Assembly (NCBI GenBank): GCA_903970145.1
Contig: CAJCHO010000113.1
Span: forward strand, 37,457-101,456
Origin: Mycobacteriaceae bacterium
Lineage (GTDB): Bacteria; Pseudomonadota; Gammaproteobacteria; Burkholderiales; Burkholderiaceae_D
DNA: 64,000 bases
Reading direction: 5' to 3'
The position numbers were made by a program, and so were the translations under genes. The notes under the pieces were generated by a model. That model was not told the origin of the DNA. It made no database searches and saw nothing but the letters and a program-made list of their open reading frames with translations. Positions 19,689 through 30,816 of the stretch are shown in pieces. Numbering within the stretch: the first letter of the stretch is position 1; each line of letters begins with the position of its first letter.

Positions 19689-21761
19689 GTGGCTGCGCGC
19701 CTACCCAAACGGCGCGCCGCGAAGGCTGTGGCAGCGCCGGCAGCCGAATCCGGCGGCAACGCGGCTCGCCTGCGCCGGCTGGGTCTCACGCGTGACATCG
19801 ATCTCGTCCTGCACCTGCCGCTGCGCTACGAGGATGAGACGCGCATCGTGCCGATCAGTCAGGCACGCGATGGTCTTACTGTGCAGATCGAAGCGCTTGT
19901 CCAGGAGTGCAAGGTCATCTATCGCCCGCGCCGCCAGTTGCTGGTGAGCCTGGCCGACGACAGCGGCGAGCTGAATCTGCGATTTCTTAATTTCTACGGG
20001 AGCCAGACCAAGCACTTTGTCCAGGGCGCGCGCATCCGCGCGCGCGGCGAGCTGCGCGGCGGGCTGCTGGGCCCGGAGATGATCCATCCGCGCTACCGAG
20101 TGGTCCAGGAAGATACGCCTCTACCGGTGGCACTGACCCCAGTCTATCCGGCGGGAGAGGGCTTAAGCCAAAGCTATCTGCGCGCTGGCATCACGCGCGC
20201 CCTTCGCGATGCCGATCTGTCCGATACGCTGCCAACGGCGCTGATCGACAAGCTCGCCTTGGACAGCTTTGCCAGCGCGGTCGCGACGCTCCATGCACCG
20301 CCAGTGGGGGTGGCGCAGACCGCTCTATCCGAGCGTACCCACCCGGCCTGGCGGCGCATCAAATTCGATGAGCTTCTCGCCCAGCAACTCTCGCTGCGCC
20401 GGGCGCGCCGCGCGCGCCTGGACAAGAATGCACCGATCCTCTCGGCCCGGGGGGAACTGGTCGCCCGCATGATCGGATCGCTACCCTTCGCGCTCACCCA
20501 GGCGCAAGAGCGTGTGTGGCGCGAGATCGACTCGGACCTGCGTCAATCGCATCCTATGCAGCGCCTTTTGCAGGGCGATGTTGGCAGTGGCAAGACCGTC
20601 GTTGCGGCTCTCGCGGCGCTGCGTGCGCTTGATAACGGCTACCAGGCCGCCCTTATGGCGCCAACCGAGATTCTTGCCGAGCAGCACTTTCGCAAGCTCT
20701 CGCATTGGGTCGAGGCATTGGGAGTCAAGGTCGCGTGGCTAACCGGCAGCCTCCGGAAAAAGGACAAGCTGGCGGCCCAGGAGTCGATCGAAAGCGGTAG
20801 CGCACAGCTGACCATCGGCACTCATGCCCTGATACAGGATGGGGTCGCGTTCGCGCGGCTGGGACTCGCAATCGTCGATGAGCAGCATCGCTTTGGCGTT
20901 GGTCAGCGCCTTGCCTTGCGAGCCAAGGTGGGTTCGGGTCAGCCGCACCAGCTGATGATGTCAGCCACCCCGATTCCGCGCACGCTTGCCATGACCTATT
21001 ACGCGGACCTGGAGGTCTCGACGATCGATGAGCTGCCGCCCGGTCGCAAGCCCGTGGTTACCCGCGTGTTCGCCGAGAACCGACGTGAGGAGGTGCTAGC
21101 GCGCATCGATGAAGCCGTGCGCTCGGGTAGCCAAGCCTATTGGGTCTGTCCCCTGATCGATGAGAGCGAGGCGCTCGATCTTGAGGCGGCCGTCGCGACC
21201 TACGCGACTCTGCGCGCGGCGCTGCCAGAAACGCGAATCGGGCTGATTCACGGGCGTCTCCCGCCAGCGGAAAAAGCGGCCGTGATGCAGCAATTTGTCG
21301 AGGGCTCGATTCAGCTACTGGTCGCGACCACCGTCATCGAAGTCGGTGTCGATGTTGCCAATGCGTCGCTGATGGTCATCGAGCACGCCGAACGCTTTGG
21401 GCTCGCGCAGCTGCACCAGCTGCGCGGCCGGATCGGGCGCGGATCGGCCGAGTCAGTCTGCATCCTGCTCTATCAGGGGCCGCTTGCTGCGCTGGCGCGC
21501 GAGCGGCTTGGAATCATGCGCGCGACCAGCGACGGATTCGAGATCGCGCGTCGCGATCTCGAACTGCGGGGACCGGGAGAGTTCCTTGGCGCACGTCAAT
21601 CAGGCGAAGCCTTGCTGCGTTTTGCTGATCTCGTTGCCGACCAGGACCTGGTGGCTGCAGCCAGCAAAGCAGCCGAGCTTCTTTTGCGCGACTATCCACA
21701 ATGTGCAGAGCGACACCTCGAGCGCTGGCTCAGTGGTCGTGAAGAATTTCTCAAAACCTGA
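19689..21761 (+). CDS. recG: ATP-dependent DNA helicase RecG
   Basis: A 690-residue RecG, nearly identical in length to the E. coli enzyme (693), which remodels stalled replication forks and branched recombination intermediates. The N-terminal wedge domain starts with LRRLGLTRDIDLVLHLPLRYED. Helicase motifs follow in order: GDVGSGKT (near 295), the DEQHRFGVGQR box (near 396), SATPIPRTLA, then the RecG-type LIDESE, TTVIEVGVDV, and QLRGRIGRG. The start is GTG at 19689, three bases after the ridA stop, with AAGGGG overlapping the spacer. An FAH-family gene follows 15 bp downstream in the same direction. Confidence 0.97.
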   Translation: MAARLPKRRAAKAVAAPAAESGGNAARLRRLGLTRDIDLVLHLPLRYEDETRIVPISQARDGLTVQIEALVQECKVIYRPRRQLLVSLADDSGELNLRFLNFYGSQTKHFVQGARIRARGELRGGLLGPEMIHPRYRVVQEDTPLPVALTPVYPAGEGLSQSYLRAGITRALRDADLSDTLPTALIDKLALDSFASAVATLHAPPVGVAQTALSERTHPAWRRIKFDELLAQQLSLRRARRARLDKNAPILSARGELVARMIGSLPFALTQAQERVWREIDSDLRQSHPMQRLLQGDVGSGKTVVAALAALRALDNGYQAALMAPTEILAEQHFRKLSHWVEALGVKVAWLTGSLRKKDKLAAQESIESGSAQLTIGTHALIQDGVAFARLGLAIVDEQHRFGVGQRLALRAKVGSGQPHQLMMSATPIPRTLAMTYYADLEVSTIDELPPGRKPVVTRVFAENRREEVLARIDEAVRSGSQAYWVCPLIDESEALDLEAAVATYATLRAALPETRIGLIHGRLPPAEKAAVMQQFVEGSIQLLVATTVIEVGVDVANASLMVIEHAERFGLAQLHQLRGRIGRGSAESVCILLYQGPLAALARERLGIMRATSDGFEIARRDLELRGPGEFLGARQSGEALLRFADLVADQDLVAAASKAAELLLRDYPQCAERHLERWLSGREEFLKT

Positions 21762-21776
21762 AGGAAGGCTCAGAAG

Positions 21777-22631
21777 ATGCGATTCGTGCGATTTGGCAAG
21801 GACGGTTTCGAGAAACCGGGAGCAATCGATCAAAAGGGCAGGGTGCGCGATCTGTCGAGCCTGGTTGGCGACATCGATGCGAGCGTGTTCGCGCCCGCCG
21901 CGGTGAAGCGCCTGGCCGCGACCGACCTGTCACGACTTCCCGAAGTCGCGGCCAATACGCGTCTGGGTGTGCCTCTGGTTGGCATCAGCAAGATCGTCGC
22001 CATTGGCTTGAACTACTCGGACCATGCCGCTGAGGCAGGCATGGCGGTGCCGGCCGAGCCCATCATCTTTCTCAAGGCGACAACTTCAATTTCGGGCCCC
22101 AATGATGCAGTGATCAAGCCGCCGCACTCCACCAAGCTCGACTGGGAGGTCGAGCTTGGCGTGGTGATCGGCAAGCGGGCAAGCTATGTCGACAAGGAGC
22201 GTGCCATGGAATACGTGGCCGGCTACGTGGTGGTCAATGATGTCTCGGAGCGCCAGTTCCAGATCGAGCGCGGTTCGCAATGGGACAAGGGCAAGGGTTG
22301 CGATACCTTTGCACCGATTGGTCCGTGGCTCGTGACTGCCGATGACATCGAGGACCCGCAGTCGCTATCGATGTGGCTCGACGTCAATGGCGCGCCGATG
22401 CAGCGCGGCAGTACACGCACGATGGTGTTTGATTGTGCGACTCTCGTGTCCTATTGCAGCCAGTTCATGACGCTCTTGCCGGGCGACATTATTTCCACAG
22501 GGACCCCTCCGGGCGTTGGCATGGGTCGCAAGCCACCCCGGTTTCTGGTGCCAGGCGATATTGTCACGCTCGGTATCGATGGCCTTGGCAGCCAGACTCA
22601 GAAGATCGTGGCCCATCCGATGAGTCGCTGA
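21777..22631 (+). CDS. Fumarylacetoacetate hydrolase family protein
   Basis: A 284-residue FAH-fold enzyme. The metal-binding motif is in LDWEVELGVVIG (the E-x-E pair), with IGLNYSDHAAEAG, VVNDVSERQFQ and STGTPPGVGMG segments typical of this family of acylpyruvate hydrolases, oxaloacetate tautomerases/decarboxylases and ureidoglycolate-lyase-like proteins. The precise substrate cannot be told from sequence. The ATG follows GAAGGCTCAGAAG. It is the next gene after recG and ends one base before the start of a TRAP-type binding protein, which suggests that the two share a transcript and perhaps an organic-acid substrate. Confidence 0.9.
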   Translation: MRFVRFGKDGFEKPGAIDQKGRVRDLSSLVGDIDASVFAPAAVKRLAATDLSRLPEVAANTRLGVPLVGISKIVAIGLNYSDHAAEAGMAVPAEPIIFLKATTSISGPNDAVIKPPHSTKLDWEVELGVVIGKRASYVDKERAMEYVAGYVVVNDVSERQFQIERGSQWDKGKGCDTFAPIGPWLVTADDIEDPQSLSMWLDVNGAPMQRGSTRTMVFDCATLVSYCSQFMTLLPGDIISTGTPPGVGMGRKPPRFLVPGDIVTLGIDGLGSQTQKIVAHPMSR

Positions 22632-22632
22632 C

Positions 22633-23685
22633 TTGAAGCGAATCAGGGCCGCACTCCTCAGGGGGGTGCGGCTTTCATGCTGGCTCGTGGCGGCGTTGGT
22701 GAGCCAAGCCGTCAGCGCGGAGCAGCTCGTCATCCGTTTTTCCCATGTCGTGTCGCCCGACACGGCCAAGGGGCGCGCGATCGAGCTTTTCAAACAGATC
22801 GTGGAAGAGCGCTCGGCCCATCAGGTGAAGGTCGAGATCTACCCAAACAGTTCGCTCTATGGAGACTCCGACGAGCTCGAGGCCCTGCGACTGGGGGCTG
22901 TGCAGTTGATTGCGCCAACCCTGGGCAAGCTCGGACCGCTGGGCGTGCGCCAGTTTGAGGTCTTTGATCTGCCCTATCTGTTTGCCGATATGAGCGCGGT
23001 ACATCGCGTGACCGAGGGCCCGATCGGCGCCCGTTTGTTCGACAAGCTGCGTGCGCGCGGCGTGCGCGGTCTTGCCTACTGGGACGGGGGATTCAAGGTC
23101 TTGACCGCCAATCGAGCCCTGCGTGTGCCTGAGGATGCGCGTGGCATGAAGTTCCGCATCCAGGCTTCCAAGGTGATCGATGCACAATTTCGCGCGCTCG
23201 GAGCCAATCCGGAGGTGATGCCATTCGCGCAGACCTACGCTGCGCTTGCCAGCGGTGTCGTCGACGGCTGCGAAAACACGCCGGCCAACCTCTACACCCA
23301 GCGGATCTTTGAGGTACAGGACTACCTGACGGTCACGCGCCACGGCTACATCGGCTTTGCGGTTCTGGCCAACGACAGGTTCTGGAGCGCGCTGCCACCG
23401 GCTACCCGAGCGCTCCTAGAAGGGGCGCTGGCAGAAGCGGGCCGCTATATCGATGCAACGGCCGAACAGGACAACCAGGCGGCGCTCGCCCAGCTGCGCC
23501 TGCAGCCGCACCTGAAGGTATTGGAAATCGATGAGGCGACGCGGCTGCGCTGGCGCGCGGCCTTCGCGTCCACCTATCAGAGCGTTGGCGCGCGGATCGG
23601 CCCGGCGCTCGTCAGGGAAGCGCAGGCGGCCGCCGATTCGGCAGCAGTGGGGCCGCCCCAAAATGGTGCAAGGGGCGCGGACTGA
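22633..23685 (+). CDS. TRAP-type periplasmic substrate-binding protein (DctP family), orphan
   Basis: A 350-residue secreted solute-binding protein. The signal peptide covers about residues 1-29 (cleavage near VSA-EQ). The DctP fold is shown by IRFSHVVSPDTAKG, EIYPNSSLYGD, the LPYLFAD segment, the FRIQASKV segment with the arginine that binds substrate carboxylates, and VVDGCENTPANL. The start is TTG at 22633, one base after the preceding stop. The DctQ and DctM membrane subunits are not nearby, so the binding protein is an orphan here. A proline/glycine-rich tail ends the protein. Substrate is probably a carboxylate, as for most DctP proteins. Confidence 0.9.
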   Translation: MKRIRAALLRGVRLSCWLVAALVSQAVSAEQLVIRFSHVVSPDTAKGRAIELFKQIVEERSAHQVKVEIYPNSSLYGDSDELEALRLGAVQLIAPTLGKLGPLGVRQFEVFDLPYLFADMSAVHRVTEGPIGARLFDKLRARGVRGLAYWDGGFKVLTANRALRVPEDARGMKFRIQASKVIDAQFRALGANPEVMPFAQTYAALASGVVDGCENTPANLYTQRIFEVQDYLTVTRHGYIGFAVLANDRFWSALPPATRALLEGALAEAGRYIDATAEQDNQAALAQLRLQPHLKVLEIDEATRLRWRAAFASTYQSVGARIGPALVREAQAAADSAAVGPPQNGARGAD

Positions 23686-23705
23686 GGCAGGGGCACGTCC
23701 AACGC

Positions 23706-23735
23706 TTCACAAGCGGGCAAAAAGTGCGTTATAAT
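23706..23735 (+). promoter_or_regulatory. Sigma-70 promoter of rpsU
   Basis: TTCACA (23706-23711), an 18-bp spacer and a perfect TATAAT (23730-23735) lie 38 bp upstream of the rpsU start codon. This would drive rpsU and, by readthrough, the macromolecular-synthesis genes. Confidence 0.7.
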
Positions 23736-23773
23736 CGACGACTTAGCTAAACCTTTAACCAACTATTTATCCG

Positions 23774-23986
23774 ATGCCAACCGTCCGCGTCAAAGAAAAC
23801 GAGCCGTTCGAAGTAGCACTGCGCCGATTCAAGCGCACCATCGAGAAGACCGGCCTGTTGACCGAACTGCGCGCGCGCGAGTTCTACGAGAAGCCCACTG
23901 CTGAGCGCAAGCGCAAGCAGGCAGCTGCGATCAAGCGCCATTTCAAGCGCCTGCGCAGCCAGATGCTTCCGAAGAAGCTCTACTGA
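23774..23986 (+). CDS. rpsU: 30S ribosomal protein S21
   Basis: A 70-residue, strongly basic protein beginning [21 protein letters not shown] and ending in the family's KLY tail, so complete. S21 binds the 30S platform near the anti-Shine-Dalgarno and is needed for initiation on natural mRNAs. It heads the rpsU-yqeY-dnaG-rpoD cluster, the classic macromolecular-synthesis arrangement, and is separated from yqeY by a strong terminator that should lower expression of the downstream genes. Confidence 0.98.
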   Translation: MPTVRVKENEPFEVALRRFKRTIEKTGLLTELRAREFYEKPTAERKRKQAAAIKRHFKRLRSQMLPKKLY

Positions 23987-24012
23987 TTCCACGCGGCACT
24001 GCCTGCGCCCCC

Positions 24013-24051
24013 AAAACCCGCCGCGGCAGTGCCGTCGCGGGTTTTGTTGTT
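24013..24051 (+). terminator. Rho-independent terminator after rpsU
   Basis: AAAACCCGC (24013-24021) pairs perfectly with GCGGGTTTT (24037-24045), with a further GGCAGTGCC element in the loop, followed by GTTGTTT. It sits 27 bp after the rpsU stop, the place of the attenuating terminator in the E. coli macromolecular-synthesis operon. Confidence 0.85.
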
Positions 24052-24085
24052 TAATTGACCCGAAACTTCCGTACCGGAGTTCATC

Positions 24086-24544
24086 ATGGCCGAGACCTCA
24101 CCCCTCGCGCAACGTATCACCGAAGACATGAAAGCGGCCATGCGTGCCAAGGATGCGCCGCGCCTGTTGACGATCCGCATGCTTACCGCGGCGATGAAAC
24201 AGCGCGAAGTCGATGAGCGTATCGTGCTGGCCGACGCTGACGTGCTGGCCATCATTGAAAAGTCGATCAAGCAGCGGCGTGACTCGATCAGCCAGTTCGA
24301 AGCGGCTGGTCGCGTTGACCTCGCCGACAAGGAAAAGTCCGAGTTGGCCGTGCTCACCGCCTATTTGCCGCAACAACTCTCGGCCGCCGAGATCGAGGCC
24401 GAGATCACCGCCGTAATTGCCGAGACCGGCGCCGCTGGCCCGCAGGCGATCGGCAAGGTGATGGCCTCATTAAAGCCGCGCATCGCCGGCCGCGCCGACA
24501 TGACCGCTGCCGCCGCGCTGGTCAAGGCGCGCCTGTCCGCCTAG
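24086..24544 (+). CDS. yqeY: GatB/YqeY domain protein
   Basis: A 152-residue YqeY family protein, the stand-alone form of the C-terminal tRNA-binding domain of GatB. MKAAMRAKDAPRLLTIRML at the start, then QRRDSISQFEAAGRVDLADKE and LPQQLSAAEIEAEI, are the family signatures. Its role is uncertain; it may act in tRNA amidotransferase-related steps. Its place between rpsU and dnaG is common in beta- and gammaproteobacteria. The ATG follows CGGAG. Confidence 0.95.
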   Translation: MAETSPLAQRITEDMKAAMRAKDAPRLLTIRMLTAAMKQREVDERIVLADADVLAIIEKSIKQRRDSISQFEAAGRVDLADKEKSELAVLTAYLPQQLSAAEIEAEITAVIAETGAAGPQAIGKVMASLKPRIAGRADMTAAAALVKARLSA

Positions 24545-24663
24545 CAAGGCCGGGTGCGGCGATCCCGCGCAGCGTCGCGACGCCGCGCGCAGCGCCGATG
24601 TCGTAGAGTGCATCTGTGTGGTGCGGCGCATGGGTTGCCGCGCGTGTCTTGTGGGTGGATTCC

Positions 24664-26469
24664 TTGATTCCGCAATCGTTTATCCAGGATCTTCTGAATC
24701 GCGTCGACATCGTCGATGTGGTGGCGCGCTACGTGCAGTTGAAAAAGGGTGGGGCCAACTTTATGGGCCTGTGTCCCTTCCACAACGAGAAGTCGCCGTC
24801 ATTTACTGTCAGTCCGACCAAGCAGTTTTTTCACTGCTTTGGCTGCGGCGCCCACGGCACAGCGATCGGATTTCTGATCGAGTATTCCTCGCTGTCTTTT
24901 CCCGAGGCAGTGCGCGAACTCGCCCAGTCGGTGGGCATGGCCGTGCCTGAAGACGACAGCGGGGTATCACCGGCTGCTCGTGTCGAGAAGGTGGCCGAAA
25001 GCGTGCGTCTGGGCGATGTACTCAGCCAGGCAACGAACTTCTATCGTACCCAGCTGCGCGCGGCACAGCGCGCCATCGACTATCTCAAGGGGCGTGGTCT
25101 GACCGGCGAGATCGCGGCGCGTTTTGGTCTTGGCTATGCACCGGCGGGCTGGACCAATCTCGACGCGGTATTTCCGGACTACCAGGCTGAAGAACTCGTC
25201 AACTCGGGTCTCTTGATCGATCGCCAGGAGCCGGGACAAGCGCATAAGCGCTACGACCGGTTTCGCGATCGCATCATGTTCCCGATCCGTAACACCAAGG
25301 GCCAGGTGATCGGTTTTGGCGGCCGGGTCCTCGACGACGGCGAGCCGAAATATCTGAATTCGCCGGAAACACCCCTGTTCCAGAAAGGACACGAGTTGTA
25401 TGGCCTCTTCGAGGCGCGCAGCGCCATTCGCGAAGCCGGGTTCGTGATCGTGGTCGAAGGCTATATGGACGTAGTCGCTCTGGCCCAGCTCGGGGTACCC
25501 AATGCGGTTGCGACGCTCGGGACCGCCTGCACCGGTACCCATGTGCAGAAACTGACCCGGCAGAGCGACCATGTGGTGTTCAGCTTCGATGGCGACGCGG
25601 CCGGTCGGCGCGCTGCCTGGCGTGCCCTCGAGGCGAGCTTGCCCTATGTCAGTGACGACAAGCTCTTCCATTTTCTGTTCCTGCCGAGCGAGCACGATCC
25701 CGACAGTTTTATCCGCGCGTTCGGCAAGGATGCCTTCGACGCCGAGATCGCCAAGGCTTTGCCGCTGTCGGCTTTTCTGTTGCGCGAAGTCAGTGCCGAA
25801 AAGGATCTGGCGACCGCCGAAGGAAGAGCGCATGCGCTACATAGCGCAAAACCCCTGTTGCAGGCCCTGCCCGCGGGCGCGTTGCGCGGGCAGATCGTGC
25901 GCGAAGTGGCCCGTGTCACGCGAAGCAATGTCGAGGAAGTGTTTTCGCTCGCCGGGATTGCGGACTCGGCCCCGGCACGGCGTGAAACCGCTCGAGTGGC
26001 GCGCCATGCACCCACGCCCCTTGAGGAGCAGGTGATGCGCCTGCTTCTCGCCCACCCGAGTCTTGTCCATGGGCTTGATCCGGACTTGCACGCGAGCCTG
26101 GCCGATCATCCGAACCCGGCCTTGCGGCGATTACTGGGAGTCTGCGATGAAAGCCCCCCAGGAACAGTGCTTGCTGGGATTAGTGAGCGCTTACTGGGCG
26201 ATCCCGACAGGGAACTCTTCGAGCAGATGATCGGCAAAGTCATGGGAGGGCTTGAGGCCGAGCACGATGTCGCCCTCATTGACCTCACGGCTGCCAGCCT
26301 GCGTCTTCTGGAGAGGCGTACCAAGGACGAACTGGACCAGCTGGCACAGATAATGGCTGGCGGCGATGAGAAAGCGCGCTCGCGCTATCGCGACCTGAGC
26401 GCGCAGCTGCTGCACCTGCGCGCCCGCCTGAGCGTTCGAGATGATCCGGCCGGGGTCGCAAACACTTGA
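24664..26469 (+). CDS. dnaG: DNA primase DnaG
   Basis: A 601-residue primase that makes RNA primers at the replication fork. The CHC2 zinc finger is at about residues 36-61 (CPFHNEKSPSF and FFHCFGCG). The Toprim core has VVEGYMD near 263-269 and SFDGDAAGRRA after it, with acidic metal ligands. The C-terminal helicase-binding domain is shorter and less conserved. The start is taken as TTG at 24664 (MIPQSFIQDLL), the usual family N-terminus, with GGGTGG 5 bp upstream; an in-frame GTG at 24655 overlaps that ribosome-binding site. It is flanked by yqeY and rpoD. Confidence 0.96.
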   Translation: MIPQSFIQDLLNRVDIVDVVARYVQLKKGGANFMGLCPFHNEKSPSFTVSPTKQFFHCFGCGAHGTAIGFLIEYSSLSFPEAVRELAQSVGMAVPEDDSGVSPAARVEKVAESVRLGDVLSQATNFYRTQLRAAQRAIDYLKGRGLTGEIAARFGLGYAPAGWTNLDAVFPDYQAEELVNSGLLIDRQEPGQAHKRYDRFRDRIMFPIRNTKGQVIGFGGRVLDDGEPKYLNSPETPLFQKGHELYGLFEARSAIREAGFVIVVEGYMDVVALAQLGVPNAVATLGTACTGTHVQKLTRQSDHVVFSFDGDAAGRRAAWRALEASLPYVSDDKLFHFLFLPSEHDPDSFIRAFGKDAFDAEIAKALPLSAFLLREVSAEKDLATAEGRAHALHSAKPLLQALPAGALRGQIVREVARVTRSNVEEVFSLAGIADSAPARRETARVARHAPTPLEEQVMRLLLAHPSLVHGLDPDLHASLADHPNPALRRLLGVCDESPPGTVLAGISERLLGDPDRELFEQMIGKVMGGLEAEHDVALIDLTAASLRLLERRTKDELDQLAQIMAGGDEKARSRYRDLSAQLLHLRARLSVRDDPAGVANT

Positions 26470-26528
26470 TTTTCTTCAGATAAGACCGATATCTCAGAGA
26501 CGGGGGTGCTGGATTTTCAGGCCCTACG

Positions 26529-26537
26529 TGCTATAAT
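26529..26537 (+). promoter_or_regulatory. Extended -10 promoter upstream of rpoD
   Basis: TGCTATAAT is a perfect extended -10 element (TGn plus TATAAT) in the 269-bp gap between dnaG and rpoD. No convincing -35 hexamer stands 17 bp upstream, which fits an extended -10 promoter. It would give rpoD its own transcript with a leader of about 200 nt. Confidence 0.55.
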
Positions 26538-26738
26538 TTACGGTTCCCCCACAAAATAGCTATTTTCATCGGGCGTCGCCCAAGCATGGCACGACGCGGC
26601 GCGATGCGCACAGTGTTTGTGACGCGGCGTGTGAAGCGTACAAGGCTTGGTATTGCCATCCCAGGCTGGCGATCCGAGGCGCGAAACTGGCAGTGTTACT
26701 GAGCAGCACCTGGCGAAACAATTGAGGATCTACTAATC

Positions 26739-29210
<2,472 letters not shown>

Positions 29211-29217
29211 TGAGCAC

Positions 29218-29262
29218 GCGGTGCGGCAGGCTTCGCCAATAGACGAAGCCCTGCTGCGCCGC
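29218..29262 (+). terminator. Strong hairpin after rpoD
   Basis: GCGGTGCGGCAGG-CTTCG can pair with CGAAGCCCTGCTGCGCCGC to give a stem of about 18 pairs (two G-U, one bulge) with a short loop, 7 bp after the rpoD stop and before the tRNA. There is no T-run, so it may be a processing or mRNA-stability structure as much as a true intrinsic terminator. Confidence 0.5.
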
Positions 29263-29291
29263 GTTGCTGCAGCCAGCCATCACCGCAGCAC

Positions 29292-29368
<77 letters not shown>

Positions 29369-29533
29369 CACCTTCCGGTTACATCCGGTAACAGCGCAGC
29401 TGCGCGATTTAGGCCAAAGGGGTGATGCGTCCTGGAGCGACCCCGGTTAGCATGCTGGTTCGAAAGCGCTCTATCTATTCGAAACAGCCGAGTCCCCGCG
29501 TGGGCGCGGCGACAACCCTTCGGAGACCGGTAA

Positions 29534-30142
29534 ATGAAAAAACGACTTGCCGCGCTTGCGCTCATTCTTGCTGGCTGTCCCCTGCTCGCACAGGCAGATG
29601 ATCCGTTTTACGTCGGCGTCGGACTGGGGACGGCACACGTCACCAGTTCTCCAGAGGGAGGATTGGCCAGTCAGTCCGGCAGCGACAACGAGACCTCGGG
29701 ATCAATATTTGCCGGTTACCAATTTAATCGGTATGTCGCTGCGGAAGTCGCATATGTGAATTCGGGCACTTTTTCGCAGAATCTGCAAATAACTGGCAGC
29801 AATCCGTATGGCTACAACGCGAGTGACAAGCTCGAGACTTGGTCGCTTGCCGCTGTTGGCAGCTGGCCGGTCGCAAGTCAACTCGCGCTGACCGGCAAAC
29901 TTGGAATCGCCGAGACCCGCCTCAAGCAAAGTCTTCAGTACACTTCCTTCTTCGGACCCTCATACGTCACCAACAACACTGGTACCAAGTCTGGCGCGAT
30001 AGTCGGCATCGGCTTGCTGTACTCACCCGTGCCGCATATCGGCGTGGGACTGAACTGGGACTACTACGGCACGATCAGCGACCAGTCGCCCGCGAGCCTC
30101 AAAGAGGATGTCTTGACCGTCTCGCTGCGCTACAGCTTCTAA
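29534..30142 (+). CDS. Outer-membrane beta-barrel protein
   Basis: A 202-residue protein with a signal peptide (likely cleavage after AQA at residue 21, giving DDPFYVGVGLG). A lipobox-like LAGC lies inside the signal, but the barrel sequence after it makes ordinary cleavage more likely. The mature part alternates polar and hydrophobic residues in about eight strands (YVGVGLGTAHV, GYQFNRYVAAEVAYVNSG, LAAVGSWPV, LGIAETRL, GIGLLYSP, VGLNWDYYG, LTVSLRYSF) and ends in phenylalanine, the BAM-recognition signature. This fits an eight-stranded OmpA-N/OmpX-like porin fold. Ligand or role is unknown. A GC hairpin at 30155-30178 lies just after it. Confidence 0.85.
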   Translation: MKKRLAALALILAGCPLLAQADDPFYVGVGLGTAHVTSSPEGGLASQSGSDNETSGSIFAGYQFNRYVAAEVAYVNSGTFSQNLQITGSNPYGYNASDKLETWSLAAVGSWPVASQLALTGKLGIAETRLKQSLQYTSFFGPSYVTNNTGTKSGAIVGIGLLYSPVPHIGVGLNWDYYGTISDQSPASLKEDVLTVSLRYSF

Positions 30143-30154
30143 GCTTGCGCTTGC

Positions 30155-30178
30155 CGGTCGCGGCGTCGGCCGCGACCG
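30155..30178 (+). terminator. GC-rich hairpin after the beta-barrel gene
   Basis: CGGTCGCGG, loop CGTCGG, CCGCGACCG: nine perfect pairs, 12 bp past the stop codon. It is followed by TTAGAATT, not a T-run, so termination is only probable. Confidence 0.45.
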
Positions 30179-30374
30179 TTAGAATTGGGCGTCTGACCGC
30201 CCTCTGGCCCCGCCAGGCCGCGCTTCTGGGCGCACCACGTCCGGCGCCAGTTACCGCTATCCCCGATCCTGATGGTGGCAGATCCCGCTAGGCCATTGGC
30301 TGACCATAGACCACGCGATCGACGTCCCCTTGGGGCGTGTCAAACACTCCAAGTGAAAGCCAGCGCCTAAACGG

Positions 30375-30462
30375 GTGATCTCGGCCTTGCCTCGCGGAGC
30401 GCCGCGGGTGCAGTGCGCAGGTGGCGAGGCGCCCGGCAACGGGGCGCTATCCGGTAGATCAC
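30375..30462 (+). other. Candidate structured RNA (three-way junction)
   Basis: GTGATCT (30375-30381) can close on AGATCAC (30456-30462). Inside, GCCTCG (30389-30394) pairs with CGAGGC (30425-30430), and GCCC (30431-30434) pairs with GGGC around 30442-30445. I recognise no known riboswitch or ribozyme core. In a GC-rich region such pairings can occur by chance, so this is a lead only. Confidence 0.2.
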
Positions 30463-30816
30463 ACCTTTCTGCCGGAGTGTCGCCTTTGGCAGTGAGTTTA
30501 ATACGTGCGATTTATCACCTTGGGGGGGCCGCGCAGCCAGCGTTCAATAGCGCCGCACGCGCTTCAGACCTTGGCGCCAGCGGCCAACGGGGACGTCCTG
30601 CGGACTCGAACGCGCTGCGTGCTGGCGCGCCGCCTTTGCGCGGTGAATCATGGTGCGTGGCCGCCAGCTCGGTCGGCAGTCGCGTGAATGACCAACTGTC
30701 ATTGCAAATGCGCCTGTGCAGCGTGTCTCCCGTTCATCCGTTAAGATGATGGTTGATTCAATGCTGGCGCGCTAAGCTGCGGTTCGATTTGTTCCTGCCG
30801 TTCCCACGAGAAAACC

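Larger units (their letters stand above)
30143..30816. other. 674-bp non-coding stretch between the barrel gene and the response regulator
   Basis: I see no credible gene. A frame at 30375-30749 would encode 124 residues, but its composition is unlike a protein. Structures present: a 9-bp perfect hairpin CGGTCGCGG/CCGCGACCG at 30155-30178, which may end the barrel transcript; an ACGtCCCC/GGGGCGT inverted repeat at 30322-30338; and a potential branched RNA at 30375-30462, described separately. The promoter for the signalling genes should lie near the right end, where the sequence is richer in A and T. Confidence 0.6.

Noticed and set aside
30375..30749. A 124-residue open frame in the gap before the response regulator
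   Set aside because: No family resemblance, no ribosome-binding site, and the sequence looks like translated non-coding DNA.
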